Positions 11,309 to 25,350 of a stretch of DNA of 64,000 nucleotides are shown here, one piece after another. The notes beneath the pieces are model-generated. The model was not told the origin of the DNA, searched no databases, and saw only the letters and a program-made list of their open reading frames with translations. Position numbers and translations under genes: made by a program. Location of the stretch: positions 31,713,245 through 31,777,244 of the forward strand of contig CM037862.1 in NCBI GenBank assembly GCA_021292105.1, given 5' to 3'. Origin of the DNA: Anadara kagoshimensis (taxonomy: Eukaryota > Mollusca > Bivalvia > Arcoida > Arcidae). How positions within the stretch are numbered: position 1 is the stretch's first letter; every line of letters begins with the position of its first letter.

Positions 11309-14300
11309 CTATACAGAAAAATTTACGTGCAATAGAATATCAAACAAGGAAATTTACAAAGCCATGACACAGAAAATGTGTGACAATTTGTATTGTAAAT
11401 CATTTAAAAATGCAGATATAGTCATACAGTGAAATTTACATGCATAATATTAAAGTAGAGAAAACAATATGCAGTAGGTTGACAAAGTATGACCATGTTT
11501 GTATTTTAAAGCCCAAATATGTCTGTAAAACTGATTCAGGGAATAAATAATATAAATGAAATTATAATCACAGTTTGATTTATACCGAGACATCACCAAC
11601 TAAAATAAAGACTCTGACATATGGAATTATTCAACTCTTTTAATAAGATTTATATTACATCTTCTATAAATACATGTATTGATTGTCATTAATCAATTTG
11701 TATCAATCATTAGGTGTTAAATTTTGATATAATAATCAAAATCACTATGTTAAATCAATTTTTATTTGAATCTCCAGAGTTGTCATAAATCCACTGTCCA
11801 GTCAAGATCTCTTAAATACCACAACAGATGGATAAATGGTTTAGAGGTCAAAACTTTCTGGACATATGTTACTGTAAATGATGACCAGATGATGAGGTAT
11901 ATTCTCTCAGGGCCATGTTTTACAACTGGGTATAATCTGTTATCTAAGGGGAATCAATGTTAATGTGAAGATAATGGTCTACAGGGTAGTACAAAAGTTA
12001 TTAATATTTAATATACATTTCTATATTGATCAATAATGTATCCACTATATCAGATGTTTTGAGTTTGTCAAGCGGTAAGAAATTAGAAATTGGGTTGTAA
12101 ATTCTTTCTTTAAAATGTAATTTCCAAAAGATATCTTGTTACAAATCTGTTATGAAACCTAAAGCATGTTTCCATGAGAAAAAAAAGAATCAGTATTCAT
12201 GTGCATGTGTAATATTCTTCCTAATATATTATAACTTGTGCTGTTTTCTTTGATATAACTTCATATCAGTGACAATGATTGCAATTATTGATTGATTAAT
12301 TGATTGTTTAATTGATTTTAATTACAAATTAATTCACTGAGACTGAGACATCACCAGTGAGCAACATGCACATTGGCAGAAGGCTAAAACACTAGAAAAA
12401 TGTCATGTCCAAGCCTTTACAAGGTAAAACCCCTTGAGAACCACTTGGCCACATAGATTAAATTAACAAAATATGCATAAGTTTGTTTAAATATGAACTG
12501 TTTTATTTATAAAAAGACCAAGGTTTAATCAATTTCAACTCTATCTACCTTTATTTACATACCTACATATTTAACAAATATAACTTTATCGCATACATTC
12601 TATAATATATATTTTTAAAATTGAACACAAAAGAAACAAAGCCATTTAAAGAAAAAGATAATACCGGTAGTTCATATTTATAAAGACCATTATTCCAAAA
12701 CCAGCTTGAATTTCGCATCAATAATATGTATATTATTCACAAAACAAAAAAGTTAAACTTTAGTTGCAATAAATTTATTTAAAGACAACATTTAAAAAAA
12801 AACCCAAAAAGTTGAATTCTAAAATACAAAATGGTTATTGATCATGCTGTGTTTGCAATTTAAAAAAAAAAGTCTTCCCACTATTTAATTTGTTGTTGCT
12901 AGTTAAAGAGTGAACAAATGAGGTGGTTTTGTTGAAATTAACATGCAATAAACATGTGTACTTGCACCAAGAAGAAAATGCCAAGTTTTGATTTCAGCTG
13001 AATTTTGTAAATACAATTATTGATCATCGAAGAGTATTCTTTTTAGGAGTTAGATTCAATTAATTATTTTGCTTATGAAAATCAATTTATATATCATTTG
13101 ACAACACAATATTATCACATAATGAAAATGAAATCATTCCTGCAAAGCTACTGGCAAAGATCGATAAACAAAGTTATTTTCTCTATCTTTGACAATCTAA
13201 AATAGATTAAACATCATCACCTTATTTTTGTTTTACTTTTTGACAACCTTAGTTGATAAAATATCATAATTTAATGTCTGTCAGTTATTTAATTATCTCT
13301 GACAGATAGTAATGGTAATTTATTAACTGTCTAAATGACTTTTACTTTCAGTATAAACTGAAGAAAACATATACTTGGCAACAGCCAGCATAAAAAAGGC
13401 AAGAAGATATTGGGAAATCTAGCTCCCAACTTTAGATAGGAACTGGAGTTACTGGTAATCTTCCCCTACCCATTTTCATTTATTTGGTCTGACCAGTAGT
13501 CAACTCAGGAAATTATTTTTAGATGGTGAGTAGTCATTTTTTTTTATTTCTGATACATACAAAATTAAGACTAAAACACTTGTTTGTCTGGATTATTACA
13601 TCCTTCATTTCACAGTTTATTTCCATCTTTGTACATATGTATCCTTGTCAGACATATTAACTGTATGTAGTAGCTCTGTGACATAAAAAGGCATTTCTCT
13701 TAAAACTGTAAGCACCATCATCTTTACCCTTTCAAGTCCCCAACCCTATTCTTATCCCCTGCCCTAATCTTCATTATTCTAATCTAGTCTCTCCCACCTC
13801 CTTACAAACTGTCAGTTATTTCAAGACTTTAACACAACATATATCACAAATACAATCACCATATTTTAATACCTGCATCCTCAACAAAATTATTTTTGAT
13901 TTATTCTTTATTTTCACCCTTCTATCTCTATATTAAAAACCATTTCATTTTTCAAATGCCTTTACAAACAAATCTTTATTTAGATTACTAAAGCTCTATA
14001 TGAATAAGGTAAATTCCAACAAACCCACATCAAATGTCTTCATTGTACACATGAGCTGTTCTGAAAAATTGATTTAAAAACTTGTCTTGTTTAATATTAC
14101 AGTAGGCTGAAGTGAATGTAATGAAACCATTCAACATAAATTGTAATTTATGAAAAATGACTACAAATTGTACATGCTCAATTTGTGATTAAAATTGTGC
14201 ACTGTATTAAACTTGTTGGACATGAAATATTAAACATTCACATTTTCAGTATTATACTGCAATGTAGAAAATGACAGTATCTTTACAAAATAATAAAAAT

Positions 14301-16961
14301 TATACAAACAATATCTTCCACTTTTGATTGATATTGTAATGATGACAAGCCTAAATATCATTTTACAAGATATTGTAGACAAAAAAAAAAAAAAAATAAT
14401 AATAATCATATTGTATAACAAGAAACATTTGGGATGTAATAATTAATATTCAAAATTTTCAGTCAAATTTCAACTACGAAAATAAGTTCACAACTTAGTT
14501 TTTTAGATGTTAAAAATACATTTGGGGGTTATCTTCACCAACTGCAAAAGTAAGTACATGCCAACATGTTTCTTAATGTTAAACTGGGAAAGGTTCTACC
14601 TGTGAATATTTCTCGTTATACAGTAATAATAATAATAACACAAACCTGCTTCTACTGTTAATATAATCCAACACCATACAAACAAGTCTTTAATATAAAT
14701 ATCCTTCCACATTTTAATCGGTAATATTCAAATCCTCATCTGCCACACTTTATATCTATATGCAACATTGCAAAAACACACACTAGGCAAACATCAACAA
14801 AATGTACCTGTAAGTATACAAAACAATGTCAGTTTATCTGTTCCGTGTTAATATTAAACATCACAAAAACTTACAATGTCATCAACAATACAAAATAATG
14901 TCATAGAAGTTAATCATAATAAGACAGAAATACTGACATATTATCAATACAACACAATGTCACACAAGTTCACCATGACAGGAATACTAGTGTGTATCAT
15001 CAACACAATACAATATACCATATAACCTTACCATGACACAAATACCGCCAACATATCATCAACAATTTCTCCCGCTGGAAATTTCCCGACATATCAAATT
15101 GTTGGACTCGATCAAAAGCAGAAGGTTGTATTAAACCAATCGCAGAGTGAATAAGACCTCAGGCATTTGACTGTGACAACAATGTTGATGAATTAGAGAA
15201 TTGAGTCACTCGCTTTCTATCGCTATCACGAGAAATAAGAAGATCCAATGACGTTCACATTATTGTTAATCTAATTTCAACAACTGTTTTAAGATAGCTG
15301 TACTACCTTTTGTTTATAAAGGCTGTATACAACACTGTTACAAGTTCTGTGTTCTCACATTCAATAAATCATCAATATTTTTTCCATAAAAGAATTATAA
15401 TATGTGCCTTAAGATTTGTAATAGAGAGAGAATAAGCCTTTGATACTCCCCTATACCACAGAGACTACTCTTTGTTTTCACCATCACAATTAAGCTGACT
15501 ACTGTATGAAGTGACTCATGACAAATTTTAACATTTACAAGATAGCAATCTGCAGATTCTTATATTACTGTTCACACTTCAAAAGACAATAAAAGTAATA
15601 TTTCTATTCAAAATGAAATACATAAAATGTAGGTAAAACAGGGATCATTTATGATAAATTTTATCTTTATATTTTCAGAATGTAGAAACATCTGATATCT
15701 AATACTTAAACTACACTGGCACAGTGACATGGTATTTTTATTTTACATGTGCACATAACAGCATGATCCTGTGTCATTTTTCTTATAACATGAATAAGAA
15801 GTCCTTTAAAAAATAAAAAAAAAATAAAAATAATTTTATTCTTTACGTATGAAGAGAAATAATGTGTATTTCATAAAACTGATTCTTTGTAAAATTTTAA
15901 AACTTTATGATATTTAAAAAAAAAAAATATAGCTGCAGTCCAGTTGTGGAAACTGAAACTGATTACCTGTAGTATTAAATGATCAATTTTAACATATGCT
16001 TCAGATTTTACACCTCGGATCACAACAGAGAGTTTAAACAAAAGAATATTTTGAATTTAAATCAAATTACTAAAAACAATCTTTTTTAGCTAAAATAAAC
16101 ATTTTGAATATAGTTTAATTATCTTCTCATCTCAGACAAAATAGAAATGAAGACAATTTTGTAAATAATCTGAACTGAAAATAAAAACTTTTGTCATTAA
16201 AAAAAAATATTATTAATATCATGGTCATGTCATGATGCACATTTAACAGTATATGATAGTCCTCAAGTTACCTTTCAATATCTTAAACCTACAAAAGGTT
16301 AAAAACAGTGGACAAAGTTTTAAAATTGTCTTCAACAATATCAAATTTAAACAAAGAAAAAGATATAAAGTATTGTTTTATGCAGGTTTTTAAAACTGAA
16401 ACTGGAAATTTGAAATCAAAACACTTTAAACAATGTTAAAGTTATCTTTCAACACACTGGTTCTACCTTGAAAACTGTAAATAAACATGAAATGACAAAC
16501 TTAGATTAATTTACAAAAATCTTAAACAGTTTCAACACAAATTATCAGAAAATATTTTAATATTCTTTTCCTGCATCATCAATACTCAGTTATATTTTTT
16601 CTTAACACCAACAAAACACGTGATCAGATATTACCTATGTTCATTTCCTAAATATCATGAAACGGACAAGTTATACATTAATTGTTGTAAAGAGGGATAA
16701 CATTTTCAGATATCATATTCAAATACTTGGTTTAAATACTCCAAAACCATGGATGTGTCAGGGTATATTTAGAATCCTACCTAGTATCCAGCTGTCATCA
16801 GTTATAATTGTCATTTAGTCATTCATTGTCTGATAATCAATAAAGAGTTTAGAAACCTTGCAGCTTTGATTTCTTCCTAATCAAGCCACTTAGTGTAATC
16901 AGTATACAGTGGACATAATTTTGCAAGACTCATCTATGAGTTACAGAACAAGAAATAATAT
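11309..16961. other. Long AT-rich non-coding stretch
   Basis: No gene is supported. Contents are homopolymer and simple repeats (for example A17 with AAT repeats at about 14381-14408 and A-rich runs near 15918), an ATTG-rich patch near 12290-12330, and a degenerate repeat of roughly 60-65 bp at 14820-15060 built around ATCATCAACAATAC and AATGTCA. If the exons at 10931-11308 are real, much of this could be introns of that minus-strand gene. Confidence 0.5.
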
Positions 16962-19900
16962 AACCATACATAGAGTGGTCTGACAAGACAGCCATGACCA
17001 GGTCCTAAGTCAACCATACATAGAGTGGTCTGACAAGACAGCCATGACCAGGTCCTAAGTCAACCATACATAGAGTGATCTGACAGTCATGACCAGGTCC
17101 TAAGTCAACCATACATAGAGTGGTCTGACAAGACAGTCATGACCAGGTCCTAAGTCAACCATACATAGAGTGGTCTGACAAGACAGCCATGACCCGGTCC
17201 TAAGTCAACCATACATAGAGTGGTCTGACAAGACAGCCATGACCAGGACCTAAGTCAACCATACATAGAGTGGTCTGACAAGACAGTCATGACCAGGTCC
17301 TAAGTCAACCATACATAGAGTGATCTGACAAGACAGTCATGACCAGGTCCTAAGTCAACCATACATAGAGTGGTCTGACAAGACAGTCATGACCCGGTCC
17401 TAAGTCAACCATACATAGAGTGATCTGACAAGACAGTCATGACCAGGTCCTAAGTCAACCATACATAGAGTGGTCTGACAAGACAGTCATGACCAGGTCC
17501 TAAGTCAACCATACATAGAGTGGTCTGACAAGACAGCCATGACCCGGTCCGAAGTCAACCATACATAGAGTGGTCTGACAAGACAGCCATGACCAGGACC
17601 TAAGTCAACCATACATAGAGTGGTCTGACAAGACAGTCATGACCAGGTCCTAAGTCAACCATACATAGAGTGATCTGACAAGACAGTCATGACCAGGTCC
17701 TAAGTCAACCATACATAGAGTGGTCTGACAAGACAGCCATGACCCGGTCCTAAGTCAACCATACATAGAGTGGTCTGACAAGACAGCCACCAGCAGGACC
17801 TAAGTCAACCATACATAGAGTGGTCTGACAAGACAGTCATGACCAGGTCCTAAGTCAACCATACATAGAGTGATCTGACAAGACAGTCATGACCAGGTCC
17901 TAAGTCAATCATACATAGAGTGGTCTGACAAGACAGCCATGACCCTGTCCTAAGTCAACCATACATAGAGTGGTCTGACAAGACAGTCATAACCAGGTCC
18001 TAAGTCAACCATACATAGAGTGGTCTGACAAGACAGCCATGACCCGGTCCTAAGTCAACCATACATAGAGTGGTCTGACAGCCATGACCAGGTCTTAAGT
18101 CAACCATACATAGAGTGATCTGACAGCCATGACCCGGTCCTAAGTCAACCATACATAGAGTGATCTGACAGCCATGACCAGGTCTTAAGTCAACCATACA
18201 TAGAGTGATCTGACAGTCATGACCAGGTCCTAAGTCAACCATACATAGAGTGATCAGACAAGACAGTCATAACCAGATCCTAAGTCAACCATACATAGAG
18301 TGATCTGACAAGACAGCCATGACCCGGTCCTAAGTCAACCATACATAGAGTGGTCTGACAAGACAGTCATGACCTGGTCCTAAGTCAACCATACATAGAG
18401 TGATATGACAAGACAGTCATAACCAGGTCCTAAGTCAACCATACATAGAGTGATCTGACAGTCATGACCAGGTCCTAAGTCAACCATACATAGAGTGATC
18501 TAACAAGACAGTCATGACCAGGTCCTAAGTCAACCATACATAGAGTGGTCTGAAAAGACAGTCATAACCAGGTCCTAAGTCAACCATACATAGAGTGGTC
18601 TGACAAGACAGTCATGACCAGTTCCTAAGTCAACCATACATAGAGTGGTCTGACAAGACAGTCATGACCAGGTCCTAAGTCAACCATACATAGAGTGATC
18701 TGACAAGACAGTCATAACCAGGTCCTAAGTCAACCATACATAGAGTGATATAACAAGACATTCATGACCAGGTCCTAAGTCAACCATACATAGAGTGATC
18801 TGACAAGACAGTCATAACCAGGTCCTAAGTCAACCATACATAGAGTGATATGACAGCCATGACCCGGTCCTAAGTCAACCATACATAGAGTGATCAGACA
18901 AGACAGTCATAACCAGGTCCTAAGTCAACCATACATAGAGTGGTCTGACAAGACAGTCATGACCCGGTCCTAAGTCAACCATACATAGAGTGATCTGAGT
19001 CATGACCAGGTCCTAAGTCAACCATACATAGAGTGATCTGACAAGACAGTCATAACCAGGTCCTAAGTCAACCATACATAGAGTGGTCTGACAAGACAGT
19101 CATGACCAGGTCCTAAGTCAACCATACATAGAGTGATCTAACAAGACAGTCATGACCAGGTCCTAAGTCAACCATACATAGAGTGGTCTGAAAAGACAGT
19201 CATGACCAGGTCCTAAGTCAACCATACATAGAGTGGTCTGACAAGACAGTCATGACCAGGTCCTAAGTCAACCATACATAGAGTGATCTGACAAGACAGT
19301 CATAACCAGGTCCTAAGTCAACCATACATAGAGTGGTCTGACAAGACAGTCATGACCTGGTCCTAAGTCAACCATACATAGAGTGATCTGACAGTCATGA
19401 CCAGGTCCTAAGTCAACCATACATAGAGTGGTCTGACAAGACAGTCATGACCAGGTCCTAAGTCAACCATACATAGAGTGATCTGACAAGACAGCCATGA
19501 CCAGGTCCTAAGTCAACCATACATAGAGTGATCTGACAAGACAGTCATGACCAGGTCCTAAGTCAACCATACATAGAGTGGTCTGACAAGACAGTCATGA
19601 CCAGGTCCTAAGTCAACCATACATAGAGTGTCTGACAAGACAGTCATGACCGGTCCTAAGTCAACCATACATAGAGTGGTCTGACAAGACAGTCATGACC
19701 AGGTCCTAAGTCAACCATACATAGAGGTCTGAAAGACAGCCATGACCAGGTCCTAAGTCAACCATACATAGAGTGTCTGACAAGACAGTCATGACCAGGT
19801 CCTAAGTCAACCATACATAGAGTGGTCTGACAAGACAGTCATGACCCGGTCCTAAGTCAACCATACATAGAGTGGTCTGACAAGACAGTCACGACCCGGT

Positions 19901-20254
19901 CCTAAGTCAACCATACATAGAGTGATATGACAAGACAGTCATAACCAGGTCCTAAGTCAACCATACATAGAGTGATCTGACAAGACAGTCATAACCAGGT
20001 CCTAAGTCAACCATACATAGAGTGGTCTGACAAGACAGTCATGACCAGGTCCTAAGTCAACCATACATAGAGTGGTCTGAAAGACAGTCATGACCAGGTC
20101 CTAAGTCAACCATACATAGAGTGATATGACAAGACAGTCATAACCAGGTCCTAAGTCAACCATACATAGAGTGATCTGACAGTCATGACCAGGTCCTAAG
20201 TCAACCATACATAGAGTGATCTGACAAGACAGTCATAACCAGGTCCTAAGTCAA
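16962..20254. repeat. 50-bp satellite array (about 66 units)
   Basis: This is a head-to-tail array of a 50-bp unit containing AAGTCAACCATACATAGAGT and CAAGACAGTCATGACCAGGT. The main variants are TGGTCTG versus TGATCTG, CAGCCAT versus CAGTCAT, ACCAGG versus ACCCGG, and a 45-bp form lacking CAAGA. Marker variants recur at multiples of the unit: ACCCGGTCC at 17191, 17541 and 17741, and CAGGACC near 17241, 17591 and 17791, implying duplication of 7-unit and 4-unit blocks. The short minus-strand frame inside it is a by-product of the repeat. Confidence 0.95.
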
Positions 20255-21913
20255 TGTTCTCATTTGTGTTATATCTTTTAGATCAGCTTACTTAAAAATT
20301 AGATTTCAAAATCTGACCCATGTCATTGTTCCGGGAGAGGTAGACCTCATACATCAATTTTGACATTATTGTTAAAGCACTGATCATCTTATTAGTGTAT
20401 AATCTTTGACATGAAATTCATATAAATATTTAAACTTAAAAATCAGATTTCAATATTTGGAGAAATGTATAAGAAAGTTGATGAACTGGCAGTGTTTTGT
20501 TTACAATTTACAACTTTTAAACCCTGAAGCACCTTGTCAGAACACAACATATTTAATAATGTATATTAACTACATGTACTGAAAATAGAAAAAAAAGTGT
20601 GATAATCATCAAAAACCCAAAAAGTTTAAAAAATGATTAATCCATGGGGTTTTTAATACCGTAGACAAAAAGGAAAAAATAAGTATGAAAATCATATAAA
20701 CATACACAAAATATTTTCTGAAACAAAAAGATAATAAATTATATATCTGCTTATTTCATAGCATGTCATTATACTTACCACAAAAATATCAATGTTAATA
20801 TGTGTAAAAATATAACCCTTGTATCATGCACAAAATGGTTCACAAATGTATGTATATATATATGTTCCAGTCAACCTGCTGATGATATTCTTCCTTTTTT
20901 CGTAATTCAGTACAACAATTGATATGACAAATCAAATTGAAATAACAATTAGGAGAAATTCAAACACTAATGGAATTCTTCTCTGATTTTTTTTTAGGAA
21001 TCTCCAATACAAAACACATATCACTTATAAATGCTTGAATGTGACTGAAACACATGTTTGTGGACAAAAGACATGTCAACCTTGTCAAAGATTTTTTTTC
21101 AATAAATGAGTCCACTAGCTGTCAATTTTACCATAACATTGACTGGTCAACTCTGTATAACAATGAAAATCTGAAAATGTTATTAAAAAGCTGACAGAAA
21201 AATCAATCTATCGTAATCCAACTAGATCAATGTTTAAAAGTATATCAGGATAAAAATGTAAATCAAGTACTACAGATGACAATGATAGCAGTAGTATTAT
21301 ATAGTGTATCACATAGCACTTATTAATACATGGTTAAATCTTGATGGCAGTCAGTTATATAGTCATCTAACCTATCCAATACTGTTAATTTAAAAAATAA
21401 ACATATATATACCACCATACCTAAGTATCACAAGCTATGAAGTCTTAAAAATAGAAAACACGAAAAATCAATTCTCCATCGGTCCTCTGTGCATAAGAGC
21501 AGCTATGCTTCACTGACTATACGCTTAGGCAGATGCTTGCTTACAATAGCAATTAAGTAAGCATGTTTCTCCTGACTACTCAAGCATAAAAAATGATCTT
21601 TCTACATCATCAGTTAATTTACCATACCTTTCATCAAATTCACCTTTTATTACTTTGAACTAATCTGAACATCAATAAGCTTCGGGGCCCTAGCAGGATA
21701 AACTGGCTCACAAAAACATTAACATCATCAGCAATCAGCCACAAACTATTTTTATTGTGCAATATTAAACAAGATTAATTAATGGTCTTGAAGCTGGGAT
21801 GTAGTTTTTTTTAAATATGGGAGGATGTTTCAAATCTGTTGGGTTGAACTGATTTTCTGTATTTTGCATTAGTTTGGTGCACATGACTTTTATTTACAAG
21901 AATCAGTGATTTA
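20255..21913. other. AT-rich non-coding DNA between the satellite and element A
   Basis: No gene, tRNA or repeat family was recognised here. Confidence 0.55.
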
Positions 21914-23862
21914 TTAGCTCACCTGGCCAAAGGCCATGTGAGCTTATGGCATGGCGAGGCGTGCGTCCGTGCGTGCGTCTGTCCGTGCGTGCGTCAGTAA
22001 ACTTTAATCTTCTCCTCTGAAACTACTGGGCCAACTGAAACCAAATTTGCCATGGAAGATCCTTGACAGAGTCTAACTATAGTTTGTTCAAATCATGGCG
22101 ATCGAATATCCAAGATGGCCACTGTTACTAAAAATAGACAAAACCTAAAAAAATCTTCTTCTCTTGAACCACTCATTGGAGGCAAAAACTGATGTGATAT
22201 TTGGAATCTACATAGTCTTAACCTTTAAGTTTGTTCATTTCATGAAATTTGGTTTGAAAATAGGTTACGCGTTTTTGCGTTTAATTTTGAAAAAATCGTA
22301 AAATATTTTTAAATTGTTATAACTTGACTATATGACCAGATAATGACATGGGGTTTTCAGTTTTGACAAATTCTTGTAATTACCTTCAAAATGGTGTCAA
22401 GGTCAATTATGAAGGTCATGACCTAATTTTTTTACTTTTCTAATATTATTTATTATCTCGAAAACTATAAACTTTTTGTATAGTCATGTATATTGGAATA
22501 TTGTTGGTATTGATGTAACAATCATTTTGATATATAGATTAAGGTCATTGGTTCAAAGGTCAAGGTCACAGATGGGAAAGAATACTGAAATGGTTCATTA
22601 TCTTGAAAACTATGAACTTTTTGTATAGGCATGTATATTAGAATGTTGTAGGTATTGATACAACGATCATTTTGATGTATAGATTAAGGTCATGGGTCCA
22701 AAGGTCAAGGTCACAGTAGCAAAACAATACCAAAATCATTAATTATCTCGAAAACTATAAACTTTTTGTATAGGCATGTATATTGGAATGTTGTTGGTTT
22801 TGATGTAACGATCATTTTGATATATAGATTAAGGTCATTGGTTCAAAGGTCAAGGTCACAGATGTGAAAGAAAACTTAAATGGTTCATTATCTTGAAAAC
22901 TATGAACTTTTTGTATAAGAATATATATGAAAATGTTGTAGGTATTGATACAACGATCATTTTGATGTATAGAAAAAGGTCATGGGTCTAAAGGTCAAGG
23001 TCACAGTAGCAAATCAATACCAAAATGGTTCATTATCTTGAAAACTATAAACTTTTTGTATAGGCATGTATATTGGAATATTGTTAGTATTGATGTAAAG
23101 ATCATTTTGATATATAGATTAAGGTCATTGGTTCAAAAGTCAAGGTCACAGATGCGAAAGAATACTGAAATGGTTCATTATCTTTAAAACTATGAACTTT
23201 TTGTATAGACATGTAAATTAGAATGTTGTAGGTATTGATACAATGATCATTTTGATGTGTAGAAAAAGGTCATGGGTCTAAAGGTCAAGGTCACAGTAGC
23301 AAATCAATACCAAAATGGTTCATTATCTTGAAAACTATAAACTTTTTGTATAGGCATGTATATTGGAATATTGTAAGTATTGATGTAACGTTCATTTTGA
23401 TATATAGATTAAGGTCTTTGGTTTAAAGGTCAAGGTCACAGATGTGAAAGAATACTGAAATGGTTCATTATCTTGAAAACTATGAACTTTTTGTATAGGC
23501 ATGTATATTAGAATGTTGTAGGTATTGATACAACGATCATTTTGATGTATAGAAAAAGGTCATGGGTCAAAAGGTCAAGGTCACGGTTGCAAAACAATAC
23601 CAAAAAGGTTCATTATCTCGAAAACTATGAACTTTTTGTATAGGCATGTATATTAGAATATTGTTGGTATTGATGCAATCATCATTTTGATATATAGATT
23701 ATGGTCATTGGTTCGAAGGTCAAGGTCACTGATGCGAGTAGCAATTTCATAAATATCTAAATATCCACATCAGAGTTATTGCTCCTTAAATGTAGTATTT
23801 ATTGTGTTTTTGTGCTGTAAACGGCCCAGGTGAGCGGTACAGGCCCTATTGGGCCTCTTGTT
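21914..23862 (+). mobile_element. Element A: dispersed element with an internal 145-bp tandem array
   Basis: The left end reads TTAGCTCACCTGGCC and folds into a hairpin (21918-21942). It is followed by a GTCC/GTGC-rich simple repeat at 21958-21996, and the right end reads GGGCCTCTTGTT. Matching ends in reverse orientation define element B (32239-35140). Between a unique leader (about 22000-22440) and the right end lies an exact 145-bp array. The ends resemble a repeat I know to be common in bivalve genomes. There is no ORF, the class is unknown, and non-autonomous status is inferred. Confidence 0.75.
22447..23745. repeat. 145-bp tandem array inside element A
   Basis: The landmark AAAACTAT(A/G)AACTTTTTG recurs at 22461, 22606, 22751, 22896, 23041, 23186, 23331, 23476 and 23621, a spacing of exactly 145 bp each time. 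Units alternate between two types: one with ATGAAC and GTTGTAGGTATTGATACAAC, the other with ATAAAC and GTTGGTATTGATGTAAC. The array is therefore a 290-bp dimeric repeat. Confidence 0.95.
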
Positions 23863-23948
23863 GAAGAAGTCATTACATTATTTGACCCTTTTTAGTTATA
23901 TTATTTATGAATGCAGGCAAATATTCCTGAAAATACCTGCCAGGTGCA

Positions 23949-24130
23949 AATGTTACCTGTTTACAAGGTACACCTCCTTATTAAACACTCAAATTAATTG
24001 TCAAGGTTACCTGTTTACAAGGTACACCTTCCTACAAAATGCTTAAATTGATTGTACCTCTTTACAAGGTACACCTTCCTATTAAATGCTTTAATTGATC
24101 GTGAATGTTACCTGTTTACAAGGTATATCT
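23949..24130. repeat. Short tandem repeat of about 60 bp, 3-4 copies
   Basis: TTACCTGTTTACAAGGTACA recurs with variation at about 23952, 24005, 24055 (partial) and 24108, separated by TTCCTATTAAATGCT-like spacers. Confidence 0.75.
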
Positions 24131-24206
24131 TCCAATTAAAAGTCAAAAGCATTGATGTTATGTTCATTTTTGACACTTTACCAGTTTGTCTGGCCTTTAA
24201 AGACGG

Positions 24207-24373
24207 TAAGTAATAGTTACTAACCGAGTCAGAGGGGTTCATCAATTTGAAACACCTGGGCATGTGCGTTTAGTGATCCCGAACAGCGAAGCGGTGAGGG
24301 ATTACGAGCACGTGCCCAGGTGTTTCAAATTGATGGACCCCGACGATGAGGTTCATAACTGACTTACACGATG
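24207..24373. repeat. Imperfect palindrome with CACGTGCCCAGGTGTTTCAA arms
   Basis: GGTTCATCAATTTGAAACAC / CTGGGCATGTGC on the left pairs with GCACGTGCCCAGGTGTTTCA / AATTGATGGACC on the right. The pairing extends outwards through GTAAGT...GTTACTAACC and its counterpart near 24345-24370. The same core arm occurs in the palindrome at 25351-25459. Confidence 0.8.
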
Positions 24374-24711
24374 ACAATAATACAGTTCAAAATAATGTGT
24401 AAAAATAATTAAAAAAATGAAATTAATTGTTTAAAATATACTAGAGAATAACAATAAAAATAATTTCATATTGTATAATACATAAATAAATGAATAAATC
24501 AAGGTTTTGCCAAGTAAATTAAAGAAAGTTCATTCATAAAAAAATACTAAGTAACCATTCATACAGCAGTTTAAAAATATTGCAATTGATTATTTTATTA
24601 AAAATACATGATCAAAATCTAGTATCATTTTCGAAAAAGAGAATCATGAAGGCAGAAAATTATCAAGCAAATACTAAATATATATCTCCCTTTTAACACC
24701 TATCAGTCGTA

Positions 24712-24800
24712 AGTCCTACTCTGGCCCAATGGATAGCAAGCCTGCTTGGCAATGAAGAGGTTGTGAGTTCAAATCCCGACTGAAGACCTCTTTTTTTCTC
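24712..24800 (+). mobile_element. tRNA-like sequence (SINE head or tRNA pseudogene)
   Basis: GGCCCAATGGATAGC resembles the D-arm and A box of arginine tRNAs. GGTTGTGAGTTCAAATCCC matches a pol III B box, and a T-run terminator follows at about 24790. The acceptor and T stems do not pair properly, so this is not a functional tRNA. Confidence 0.45.
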
Positions 24801-24897
24801 TTTTTAAATTTTAGAAATAATGCAATGTCATTTCACGCATGAGTGAAAGTTGAAAAACAAACACACAGAGTTTTTAATTCCATACACACTGTTCAAG

Positions 24898-25108
24898 ATG
24901 TCCGACTATGATTCAGACGAAATATTGAGTCAAGCATTAGATTTCAAAATGAGCAGGTTTTTATTACCCAAAATACATATAAATCCATAGAAGGCTGTTA
25001 CGAAGAACAGGCATTTTCAAAATTTTACAAAAAGCTGTAGATGTACGCCCAACGCTTGATGACGGTGGTCCATCTCAAATGGGTGCTTTCACTTATGGAA
25101 ATGGAATA
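24898..25108 (+). pseudogene. Small unidentified gene fragment, frame-disrupted
   Basis: An ATG in good context (CAAGATGTCC) at 24898 starts MSDYDSDEILSQALDFK, an acidic N-terminus. The frame stops after about 30 codons. Downstream, YEEQAFSKFYKKL (about 24995-25035) and then DVRPTLDDGGPSQMGAF (about 25041-25090) appear in different frames. The fragment ends at GGAATAG|GTACGTAT, which looks like a splice donor. The pieces read as one protein broken by frameshifts or a small intron, but a simple AG|GT junction after 24956 does not restore frame. I do not recognise the family. It may be a captured host exon or the start of a transposon ORF, since palindromes lie on both sides. Confidence 0.35.
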
Positions 25109-25350
25109 GGTACGTATAAGTTTGAATTTGTAAAAGAGTATTTAATATGTCCACAATTTTACGTTGTAGGCTAGCATTATACTTGGCTAAAAAGATCCCA
25201 GTCAACATTGTTATGCTTAAACATGTTTAGTACATCGAGCACGAACATAATACCGATCCGTGTTCAAATTACAATCCCAAAAAAAAAAACTTTTGTTATG
25301 AGAATTGGACTCAATAAATTTGTTTGTATTTGTTGTTTCATTTTGGATAT

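Noticed and set aside
12365-12470. tRNA-like match on the minus strand (GTGGCCAAGTGGTTCTCAAG)
   Set aside because: Only the A-box region is suggestive; there is no B box at the right distance and no cloverleaf.
15060-15180. Exon-like minus-strand patch (SAFDRVQQFDMSGNFQREKL)
   Set aside because: It is open only over a short stretch, has no convincing splice pair, and merges into a degenerate repeat downstream.
18000-18242. Minus-strand frame of 80 codons with VDLGPGHGC-like repeats
   Set aside because: It is produced by the mixture of 50-bp and 45-bp satellite units.
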